Shown one piece after another: positions 1-7,096 of a stretch of 64,000 nucleotides of DNA. A program made the translations under genes and the position numbers. Position 1 is the stretch's first letter. Every line of letters starts with the position of its first letter. The stretch is from an uncultured Collinsella sp. Its GTDB lineage: Bacteria; Actinomycetota; Coriobacteriia; Coriobacteriales; Coriobacteriaceae. The stretch is taken from assembly GCA_902464565.1 (NCBI GenBank), contig CABQJV010000001.1, positions 1-64,000 on the forward strand. Direction: 5' to 3'. The notes below the pieces were generated by a model. That model was not told where the DNA came from. It was given only the letters and a program-made list of their open reading frames with translations, and did no database searches.

Positions 1-33
1 GAGCCGCTACCTTTCGAGGTAGCGGCTCTTTTT
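1..33 (+). terminator. Intrinsic terminator of an upstream gene
   Basis: A perfect 11-bp stem (1-11 with 18-28) with a 6-nt loop is followed by five T. It would end a plus-strand transcript entering from the left; the gene it serves is outside the window. Confidence 0.8.
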
Positions 34-221
34 GTTTGCGCTGGCGCAGGGTAGCTAATGCCGATATATCAGCTGGGTCGAAATGCAAGACGTGATGAGA
101 TGGAGCGTCAGAGCGTCCATGACGCCCACCTGCCATATTTGCCCTTTACCGATTTGCCGGGTCTTTGCGGCCCCATTGCCGATCACCCGTGCGACAATGC
201 GCCGGACGAGAAAGGAATCCG

Positions 222-1748
222 ATGGAATCGACTGATGTACTGGTAATTGGATCTGGCATTGCGGGCCTTTGTGCCGCCATCGAAGCGGCACGCACGGGTG
301 CAACCGTCACTGTGGCAAGCGCCGGCAAGACCATGAGTGGATCGAGCTTCTTCCCGGGTACCTGGGGTCTAGGGCTTATCGGACCCGTTAACGAAGACGA
401 CGAGCAGGACCTCATCGACACCATCCTGGCCGTCGGCGGCGGCGTTGCCGACCCCGAACTCGTCCAAGCGTTCGTCCATGGCATTCCCCAAGCGATTGAC
501 TGGCTCGAGCAAGACCTGGGCGTTGAGCTCCAGCGTCCGCAAAGCGCCAAGAGTGCTCAACAAAAGCAATTTATCCCCTGTTTTGACCAGAAGACGCGCA
601 TGTGGCGCGGCCTCACCCGCAAGCCCCTTGAGAACGCTCTGACGACCTGGATCGAGTCGCTCGGCATTCGCCTGCTCCCCCGCCATGAGCTTATCGACCT
701 TGTTGAGGACACGAACGGCAGAATAACCGGAACCGTACTCTACGACCTTACCGAAAATCGAATCGTGCCCTTTGCTGCCAAGGCCACGGTCATCGCAGCC
801 GGTGGCACAGGCGGCCTGTTCGAGCGCAGCCTTACGTCGGCTGATGTGCTCAGTTCCTCGCAGGCCATCGCGCTGGCGCACGGCGCAACACTTACTAATA
901 TAGAGTTCATGCAGATGATGCCCGGCTTCATCGAGCCCAAGCGTAACTTGGTCTTCAACGAGAAAACCTGGCGCTACGTGCATGTAGACCAGCCGGTAGA
1001 TATTGCCGACGACAAGCTGGACGACCTGCTCGAGCAGCGCTCTGGATATGGTCCCTTCACGTCACGCTTGGCCTCCCGCGCTATCGATCTCGTCATCGAT
1101 CAGGCAGGTGTCGAAGGCCTGGCACTCCACTACGACTTCCCCCGCGAGGATGTCCCAGAGTTTGTGCAGACCTTTGCCACCTGGCTGCAAGACGAGCACG
1201 GCATCGCGCCGACCGACGAGATGCGCGTTGCGATGTATGCCCACGCCGCTAACGGCGGCATCAAGATCGATAAGACCGCGCACACGGGCGTTGAGGGCCT
1301 CTACGCTTGCGGCGAGGCGACAGGCGGCATGCACGGCGCCGACCGCATTGGTGGCTTGTCAAGCGCCAACGGCATCGTATTCGGACGTATCGCGGGCGCA
1401 TCGGCAGCCCTCACAGCGCAGAAAGAGCCTGAGACAGCCCTGAAGGCGGATATCACCCTCCCCCAGTACGGCATTGCCACAACAGATGCCGAACGCCTGA
1501 CACACAGCCTTAGGCACACGATGAGCACCTATTGCATGATCAACAGGACCGAAACAGGCCTATCCGAGGCCCTGCAACAGCTTGAAAGCCTGCAAGACAA
1601 GGCCATGGCGCTGAGCAAGCCGCATGCCGATGACAGCGAGATCGCAGCCCTCGCCCGCCTACAGTCGCAGATTCGACTAGCACAGGAAATGGTCAAAGCC
1701 ATGCGCAAGCGAACTGAAAGCTTAGGTTCGCACTATCGAGCAGACTAA
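222..1748 (+). CDS. FAD-dependent oxidoreductase, fumarate reductase/succinate dehydrogenase flavoprotein family
   Basis: 508 aa. The N-terminal dinucleotide-binding motif GSGIAG (residues 10-15) and the C-terminal FAD-contact segment YACGEATGGMHGADRIGG (about 360-378) are those of the FAD_binding_2 family (fumarate reductase, L-aspartate oxidase, related reductases). The start at 222 is chosen because AAAGGA lies 5-10 nt upstream; an in-frame extension to 165 has no ribosome site. No iron-sulphur or membrane-anchor subunit gene is adjacent, so it probably works as a single soluble or peripherally attached flavoprotein. The substrate cannot be read from sequence; L-aspartate oxidase, fumarate reductase or a urocanate-reductase-like enzyme are all possible. 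Confidence 0.85.
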   Translation: MESTDVLVIGSGIAGLCAAIEAARTGATVTVASAGKTMSGSSFFPGTWGLGLIGPVNEDDEQDLIDTILAVGGGVADPELVQAFVHGIPQAIDWLEQDLGVELQRPQSAKSAQQKQFIPCFDQKTRMWRGLTRKPLENALTTWIESLGIRLLPRHELIDLVEDTNGRITGTVLYDLTENRIVPFAAKATVIAAGGTGGLFERSLTSADVLSSSQAIALAHGATLTNIEFMQMMPGFIEPKRNLVFNEKTWRYVHVDQPVDIADDKLDDLLEQRSGYGPFTSRLASRAIDLVIDQAGVEGLALHYDFPREDVPEFVQTFATWLQDEHGIAPTDEMRVAMYAHAANGGIKIDKTAHTGVEGLYACGEATGGMHGADRIGGLSSANGIVFGRIAGASAALTAQKEPETALKADITLPQYGIATTDAERLTHSLRHTMSTYCMINRTETGLSEALQQLESLQDKAMALSKPHADDSEIAALARLQSQIRLAQEMVKAMRKRTESLGSHYRAD

Positions 1749-1794
1749 ATCGATTCTCACTTTGAGTTTGATCACAACTTCTCAACATGCATCG

Positions 1795-1843
1795 AGCCCC
1801 GTAAGCATGATTCCCCTAAGGAGAACACGCCTACGGGGCTTTA
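1795..1843 (+). terminator. Terminator-like hairpin after the flavoprotein gene
   Basis: AGCCCCGTA pairs with TACGGGGCT across a 26-nt loop and is followed by a short T run. A second hairpin with CCGTG/CACGG ends and a TTCCC/GGGAA inner stem follows at 1845-1869. Confidence 0.5.
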
Positions 1844-1878
1844 GCCGTGTTTCCCTAAGGGAATCACGGTGCAGATTA

Positions 1879-1983
1879 CTCAGCTCCGCGCCCTTTCGGG
1901 TTCGACCCCATGCGAGGTCAACAAAAAAGCGACCAGCCTGAGCTGGTCGCTTTAACAATCTTTGGGTAGGCCGTCAGGGGGTC
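1879..1983. repeat. 105-bp direct repeat, copy 1 (terminator plus tRNA-Lys 3' remnant)
   Basis: Nearly identical to 2056-2160. On the minus strand it carries a strong hairpin (1926-1937 with 1942-1953) followed by a T run, and at its right end the last ~20 nt of a tRNA-Lys (acceptor and part of the T arm), after which similarity stops. It is the relic of a duplicated tRNA-plus-terminator unit. Confidence 0.85.
1926..1953 (-). terminator. Intrinsic terminator of the tRNA array, distal copy
   Basis: A perfect 12-bp stem with a 4-nt loop, then TTTTTT in the minus-strand direction. It backs up the degraded copy at 2103-2130. Confidence 0.75.
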
Positions 1984-2055
1984 AGCCTGCTGCGCAGGCG
2001 GTCACTGCGGCGCTTCGCGCCTTGCGCGCTGCGCTGGCAAATGCTTACGCATTTC

Positions 2056-2160
2056 CTCAGCTCCGCGCCCCAACGGGTTCGACCCCATGCGAGGTCAACA
2101 AAAAAGCGACCAGCCTGAGCCAGTCGCTTTAACGATCTTTGGGTGGGCCGTCAGGGGGTC
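2056..2160. repeat. 105-bp direct repeat, copy 2
   Basis: The second copy of the unit at 1879-1983. Here the tRNA-Lys is intact (2144-2216). The hairpin at 2103-2130 keeps its outer GCGAC/GTCGC pairs, but one arm has changed so the upper stem no longer pairs fully. Confidence 0.85.
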
Positions 2161-2216
2161 GAACCCTGGACCTTGGGATTAAGAGTCCCCTGCTCTACCA
2201 ACTGAGCTAACGACCC
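2144..2216 (-). tRNA. tRNA-Lys (anticodon CTT)
   Basis: The reverse strand folds as a full cloverleaf: acceptor GGGTCGT/ACGGCCC, D arm, anticodon loop CTCTTAA and T arm with GGTTCGACCC. Anticodon CTT reads AAG. The 3' CCA is not fully encoded (discriminator A, then CCC). Confidence 0.95.
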
Positions 2217-2220
2217 AAAG

Positions 2221-2246
2221 CTAAAGTCCGTTGTGACGGACTTTAG
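2221..2246 (-). other. Hairpin between the two tRNA-Lys genes
   Basis: A perfect 10-bp inverted repeat with a 6-nt loop and no T run, placed 4 nt beyond one tRNA. It is more likely a processing or transcript-end signal than a strong terminator. Confidence 0.5.
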
Positions 2247-2259
2247 AGGAGATATCGTG

Positions 2260-2335
2260 TGGTGGGCCGTCAGGGGGTCGAACCCTGGACCTTGGGATTA
2301 AGAGTCCCCTGCTCTACCAACTGAGCTAACGACCC
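2260..2335 (-). tRNA. tRNA-Lys (anticodon CTT), second copy
   Basis: Identical in body to the tRNA at 2144-2216, but with CCA encoded at the 3' end (2260-2262). Tandem duplication of the same isoacceptor. Confidence 0.95.
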
Positions 2336-2357
2336 GATATCAACACGAAGTAAGAAC

Positions 2358-2435
2358 TGGGGTGGGTAAAGGGACTCGAACCCTCGACCTACGGGACCAC
2401 AACCCGTCGCTCTAGCCAACTGAGCTACACCCACC
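2358..2435 (-). tRNA. tRNA-His (anticodon GTG)
   Basis: A cloverleaf with anticodon loop TTGTGGT. The acceptor stem shows the extra G(-1) opposite C73 that marks tRNA-His, and CCA is encoded at 2358-2360. It is the first gene of the minus-strand array. Confidence 0.95.
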
Positions 2436-2600
2436 GTGTCCTGTGCGCTTCGCGCTCGACTATTATTGCAAGGAACGCCACGCGATGCAAGCCCCAATTT
2501 TCAAGAATTTTGAAAAGAGTTTTTCGAGAGCATTTCGAGCAAATCCCACCGGTTTCATAGGAGTAAACTTGCCCCACTGCAAATGCTCGAAAGGACCGGC

Positions 2601-3782
2601 ATGAAAGAACTATCCAACCGCACGGCAACGTTTACCGATTCGGTCATCCGCCGCATGACACGCATCTCCAATAAGTATGGCGCTGTCAATCTCTCGCAGG
2701 GCTTCCCCGACTTCGATCCCCCGGCGCAGCTGCTCAACAGCCTCAGCGCCATCGCCAGCGACCCCAAGCCGCTCTATCACCAGTACTCCATCACCTGGGG
2801 CTCCCAGGCCATGCGCGAGGCGCTCGCCGCCAAACAGGAGCACTTTATGGGCATGCCGGTGAATCCCAACGAGAATATCGTAGTCACCTGCGGCTCCACC
2901 GAGGCCATGATGGCCGCCATGATGACGGTCACGAACCCCGGCGACAAGGTCGTCATCTTCTCGCCATTCTACGAGAACTACGGCGCCGACACGATCCTTT
3001 CGGGTGCCGAGCCCATCTACGTACCGCTCAACCCGCCCACATTCGACTTTGACCGCGAGGCGCTCGAGGCTGCCTTCCGCGACAACGACCCCAAGGCCAT
3101 CGTCCTGTGCAACCCTTCCAACCCCTGCGGCAAGGTCTTCACGCGCGAGGAGCTCACCTTTATCGCCGACCTCTGCAAAAAGTACGACGCCTATTGCATC
3201 ACCGACGAGGTATACGAGCACATCGTCTACGCGCCCCACGAACACGTCTATATGGCCACGCTGCCCGGCATGTTCGAGCGAACCATCAGCTGCAGCTCGC
3301 TGTCTAAGACCTACTCCATCACCGGCTGGCGCCTGGGCTACACCATCGCCCCGGCCCAGATCACCGAGCGCATCAAAAAGGTCCACGACTTTCTCACCGT
3401 GGGTGCCGCCGCTCCCCTGCAGGAAGCCGTTGTCACCGCCCTCAACTTCGACGACAGCTATTACGATGAGGTCCTTAACCTCTATACCGCCAAACGCGAC
3501 CTGTTCTGCCAGGGGCTCGATAGCATCGGTCTTGAGCATAACGTGCCGCAGGGCGCCTACTACGTCATGATGGACATCTCTGAGTTTGGCTATGACAGCG
3601 ACCTCGAATTCTGCGAGGACCTCGCGTCTAAGGTAGGCGTGGGCGCCGTGCCCGGCTCGAGCTTCTTCCGCGAGCCCGTCAACCATCTGATTCGTTTCCA
3701 CTTTGCCAAGCGAGACGAGACGCTTAACGCAGCACTGGAGAACCTCAAGTCCCTGCGTGATAAAATCAAGCCGCGCGGGTAA
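2601..3782 (+). CDS. PLP-dependent class I/II aminotransferase
   Basis: 393 aa, the usual length of fold-type I aminotransferases of the aspartate/kynurenine/methionine group. Visible signatures are NLSQGFPDF near the N-terminus, NPSNPCGKV, the ITDEVYEHIVY strand and the PLP-lysine segment SLSKTYSITGWRLGY. The start at 2601 has GAAAGGA 5 nt upstream; an earlier in-frame ATG at 2583 precedes that site. It would transfer the amino group of an amino acid to a 2-oxo acid in the cytosol. NLSQG and SITGWR fit the kynurenine/methionine aminotransferase-like branch, but the donor is not certain. Confidence 0.9.
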   Translation: MKELSNRTATFTDSVIRRMTRISNKYGAVNLSQGFPDFDPPAQLLNSLSAIASDPKPLYHQYSITWGSQAMREALAAKQEHFMGMPVNPNENIVVTCGSTEAMMAAMMTVTNPGDKVVIFSPFYENYGADTILSGAEPIYVPLNPPTFDFDREALEAAFRDNDPKAIVLCNPSNPCGKVFTREELTFIADLCKKYDAYCITDEVYEHIVYAPHEHVYMATLPGMFERTISCSSLSKTYSITGWRLGYTIAPAQITERIKKVHDFLTVGAAAPLQEAVVTALNFDDSYYDEVLNLYTAKRDLFCQGLDSIGLEHNVPQGAYYVMMDISEFGYDSDLEFCEDLASKVGVGAVPGSSFFREPVNHLIRFHFAKRDETLNAALENLKSLRDKIKPRG

Positions 3783-3810
3783 GGACGGCCCGGCAACTAA
3801 AGCAACCAAA

Positions 3811-3850
3811 GAAGCCCCGTACCGCCCGCCACGTTGCGAGGCTTCTTTTT
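3811..3850 (+). terminator. Terminator after the aminotransferase
   Basis: GAAGCC (3811-3816) pairs with GGCTTC (3840-3845), followed by five T. The loop is GC-rich and can pair further. Confidence 0.55.
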
Positions 3851-3923
3851 ATAGCGCTTTCTTAAATGGTTTAGAGCCCTATACTTTAGTCACGGAGCAA
3901 CTCGTCCCAGAGAGAGGAATACT

Positions 3924-4812
3924 ATGGCAGAACAGCAGCTTATCGGAGCGCTCGAGGCCGGCGGCACCAAGATGGTCTGCGCCACGGGCTATGCAGACGG
4001 TACGGTCCTGGAGCGTGAGCAGATCGCGACCACGACCCCGCAGGAGACCGTTGAGGCCGTCAATGCATGGTTTGCCGACAAGGGCATCGCCGCACTGGGC
4101 ATCGGCGCCTTTGGCCCCACCGCAGTCAACCCCGCTTCGCCCCAATACGGCAAGATCCTGGAGACGCCCAAAACGGCATGGCGCTACTTCGACCTGCTGG
4201 GCACTATCCAAAACGAGCTCAATATCCCCTGCGGCTACGATACCGACGTCAACGTCGCCTGCCTGGGCGAGGTCACGTTTGGTTGTGCCAAGGGCCTTAC
4301 CGATGTGGTCTACCTGACCATCGGTACCGGCGTGGGCGCCGGCGTGCTCTCGGGCGGTAAGCTCGTGCACGGCATGATGCATCCCGAGGCCGGCCACATC
4401 CTGGTCACGCGCGACCCGCGCGACACCATCGGTGAGCATAGCGCCTGCCCCTTCCACGACAACTGTCTCGAGGGCCTCATCGCCGGCCCCGGCGTTAAAA
4501 AGCGCTGGGATGGCAAGAGCGCCGGAGACATGGCCGATGACCCGGAGGCCATGGACCTGCTCGCCGGTTATCTCGCACAGGCGCTCATGACCTACACGCT
4601 GTGCTACGCACCGCAAAAAATCATCATCGGCGGCGGCGTGGCCGACCACCCCCATCGTGCCGCTCGCGCGCAAGAAGTGCGCCGAAATGCTCAACGGCTA
4701 TATCGTCACGCCCGAGGTCAACGACATCGATAACTACATCGTCAACAACAGCCTCGAGGGCAAGCAGGGCATTATGGGTTGCCTGGCCCTGGGCGCACAG
4801 GCGCTTCAGTAG
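3924..4812 (+). pseudogene. ROK-family sugar kinase (fructokinase type), frameshifted
   Basis: The first frame runs from 3924 (AGAGAGG upstream) through GALEAGGTK (phosphate loop), TIGTGVGAGV and the zinc/substrate segment HSACPFHDNCLEGLIAGPG typical of ROK fructokinases, up to IIIGGGVADH. It then goes out of frame at a run of five C (4649-4653) and stops at 4733. Removing one C restores a conserved ROK C-terminus (beginning PIVPLARKKC, ending LGAQALQ) that stops at 4812, for ~295 aa in total. Either the gene is inactivated by a one-base insertion or the C run was misread. The intact enzyme would phosphorylate fructose or a related hexose with ATP. Confidence 0.85.
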
Positions 4813-4897
4813 CAGACGCACCCACAGGGCGTGGCGCGCCCGGCAAATCCGACCTACGGAACGACGCCACCACGCCCCATATAAGCCCTCTAATAAA

Positions 4898-4940
4898 AAA
4901 GGCCGCCTAGGACCAAACATACGTCCTAGGCGGCCTTTTT
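4898..4940. terminator. Bidirectional terminator
   Basis: A 13-bp perfect stem (4901-4913 with 4923-4935) flanked by A6 on the left and T5 on the right. It serves the converging kinase and VanZ genes; the VanZ stop codon lies inside the right arm. Confidence 0.9.
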
Positions 4941-5375
4941 GGCACATATGAGCGATCGTAGTAGATATCGGAGCACAACGCCCGTTGCCGCTCCACAGCA
5001 GTCGATCATCACATCGGTGATCATGCCGGCGCGTCCCGGCACAAAGAGCTGAATCGTCTCGTCGATCGAGGGAATCAGCAGCAGGAACACCGCCGTGGGC
5101 AGCAGCACGTCAAAGGTGCGCCGGCCCTCAAAATCAAAGGCGTGCGTTGCCAGGATGCCGAGCACCATATACTCGGTAAAATGCGCGCACTTGCGAACAA
5201 CAAAGTTGGTCACCCATTCATATGGAAGTCCCACGCCGTGCAGGAAACCGCGGATAGCTTCCATGACCGTTAGGCTCAGCGAGCCCGACCCCGAGCCGGG
5301 AACCAGCGAATTGCCCCAGATCAAGAGCGCCATCAGGCAGGTTACAACCGCCCATTTTCGATTGATCTTAACCAT
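4926..5375 (-). CDS. VanZ-family membrane protein
   Basis: 149 aa with about four predicted membrane segments (residues ~8-22, ~70-85, ~92-108, ~118-138). It has the VanZ hallmarks KCAHFTEYMVLG and a late acidic segment IPSIDETIQLFVPGRAGMITDVMID. VanZ-like proteins are integral membrane proteins, some linked to glycopeptide tolerance; most are of unknown role. It starts 7 nt after the stop of the preceding gene, so the two are one transcription unit. Confidence 0.8.
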   Translation of the reverse strand: MVKINRKWAVVTCLMALLIWGNSLVPGSGSGSLSLTVMEAIRGFLHGVGLPYEWVTNFVVRKCAHFTEYMVLGILATHAFDFEGRRTFDVLLPTAVFLLLIPSIDETIQLFVPGRAGMITDVMIDCCGAATGVVLRYLLRSLICAKKAA

Positions 5376-5382
5376 GCAGAAG

Positions 5383-6783
5383 TTATGCCTCCGCGCGGAG
5401 CGGCGCGAAGCTGGCGGTACCGCCCTCGATAACGCTCAGATAAGCACGGCCCGTACGCTTGGCGGTAGAGGACTGCAGGCGCTCGATCTCTTCCTCGAGG
5501 ATCTGATTGACGCGCTCGTGACGACGGTTTTCCATAATGCCGGCGGCAATAGCCTCGGCCCGCTCGATGCTCTCGCGCGAGATACGGGCAGTATCCTCGG
5601 GGAACACAGCGCTGTGACGGCCGACATAGGCGGGGGCAGCAGACTGAGGGGCAGCGACGTGAGCGGGGGCTGCAACAGAAGCGGGCTCGTCAATCTCATC
5701 CAGAATCGCGGTGGCGGCGGCCCACATGTCCTCGTGGCCCGAGTAATCGGCCATGGGAACATCAACCTCGAGCGCGGCATCCGGAAGGTCGCCGGTGTCG
5801 ATGCGATCTTGGGCATCAATCGATGCGGTGATGGCTGCAGGCTCATCGAGATCGTCGAGATCGATGTCCGCGGCACCGGAGATGATAGGCATGCTGGCGA
5901 GGTTTGCATTGTACGGCGCAGCCTCAGCCGCCTGCTGCTGGGCAGGAGCGCCCCACAACGAGCTTTCGGCGGCACGGCGGGCGGCAACGGCCTCCTCGTC
6001 CCCAGTCATGGCTTCATCAACGTACGAATTGTCGGCAGAAGCGTTCGCGTCCGCCGAGGTAGTGTTGTAGGCGTTATTGGCTGCCGCGTTGGCAACGAGT
6101 GCCACGAAAGCCGCCGTGCTGCCCGCAGGGGCGGCCTGGGAACCAGACACGGCGCGTGCCGCGGCGGCGATGTCGTCGCGATTGAAGGAGCCGGTCTGCC
6201 CGCCGTTGGTGAGCTCGTCGATGGCGACTTGATAGACGTCGCGCGAGTGTGCAGGGTCGCAGCTCACCGGCGAATCGTCGTCGAGCATACTGTCGATCAT
6301 GGACCAAGCCTCGGCCTCGTCCATAGCATCTGCAGCTCGATCGATGGTAGGGACACCATCATCGGCATGACGGCGCTGGAACGCACCAGTCAGGCCGGAA
6401 AGGAATGCCGAGGTAGACTGCTCCGCCTGAGCCTGAGAAGCAGAAGCCGCAGCGTAAGGAGTTGCATCCTGCTGCTGAGCTGGAATCGAGGCGGTCTTGA
6501 ACTCGCTTTGATGCTGATTGAGATTGGCGGCACCGCCCATGGCATCGGGCTGGAACAGACGCTCTTCACGCTGCGCACGGTACTCGGAGATACCCAGCGA
6601 GGCGGCATAGATACCCACGCCCGCCACCGCGCCCACGGCGAAGGGAACCGCACCCGCCACGACCGTCTCGTTCACCGACGAAAACGGCAACGTCGCGGCA
6701 TACATAACCACGGGAGCGGCAAGGCCGATCCCGCACGAAAGTCCGGCAAGGACTGCTCGTTGTGTTGCATCAGAAGAAGCCAT
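5383..6783 (-). CDS. Unrecognised membrane-anchored acidic, alanine-rich protein
   Basis: 466 aa, start at 6783 chosen for GGGGAGAG upstream. Residues ~8-28 and ~38-60 are hydrophobic and probably span the membrane as a hairpin. The rest is a long, probably disordered cytoplasmic tail rich in Ala, Asp and Gln (stretches such as DLDDLDEPAA and ILDEIDEP), ending in a short coiled coil (RHERVNQILEEEIERLQSS) and a conserved-looking RAYLSVIEGG. No known domain was recognised. It shares an operon with the VanZ gene, suggesting a cell-envelope role, which is only inference. Confidence 0.7.
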   Translation of the reverse strand: MASSDATQRAVLAGLSCGIGLAAPVVMYAATLPFSSVNETVVAGAVPFAVGAVAGVGIYAASLGISEYRAQREERLFQPDAMGGAANLNQHQSEFKTASIPAQQQDATPYAAASASQAQAEQSTSAFLSGLTGAFQRRHADDGVPTIDRAADAMDEAEAWSMIDSMLDDDSPVSCDPAHSRDVYQVAIDELTNGGQTGSFNRDDIAAAARAVSGSQAAPAGSTAAFVALVANAAANNAYNTTSADANASADNSYVDEAMTGDEEAVAARRAAESSLWGAPAQQQAAEAAPYNANLASMPIISGAADIDLDDLDEPAAITASIDAQDRIDTGDLPDAALEVDVPMADYSGHEDMWAAATAILDEIDEPASVAAPAHVAAPQSAAPAYVGRHSAVFPEDTARISRESIERAEAIAAGIMENRRHERVNQILEEEIERLQSSTAKRTGRAYLSVIEGGTASFAPLRAEA

Positions 6784-7028
6784 GAGCTCTCCCCATCTTC
6801 CAGCACCCAAATCGCATCATTCAGTTGGCTGCGCGAGAGAAGATGAAGCGGGGCTATGCCCCAAAGCAACGGTATATGGTTCGTTTCATCTGCGTTTTCC
6901 GTCGCGAAGCTTAAAAGCTATTATGCGAAACCGCCCTGTCGATTGCAAGCGACGATGTCGGATTGAAACGGGAAACCTGCTGCTCGTCGGTCTTATGGTT
7001 AAAAATAAGCGCGGAGCGGCGATATGGA

Positions 7029-7060
7029 AAAGGGCCGAGGCTCAAAGCCCCGACCCTTTA
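7029..7060 (-). terminator. Terminator of rho
   Basis: A 13-bp stem with two G-T pairs and a 5-nt loop ends in TTTT on the minus strand, about 35 nt after the rho stop codon. Confidence 0.8.
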
Positions 7061-7096
7061 TCGCATTGATGACTATCGCTGCGCGTGGATGACAAC

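Noticed and set aside
2270..2497. Open frame reading through the tRNA genes
   Set aside because: Its VAQLARATG/GRGFESLYPP-like sequence is the known artefact of translating tRNA genes.
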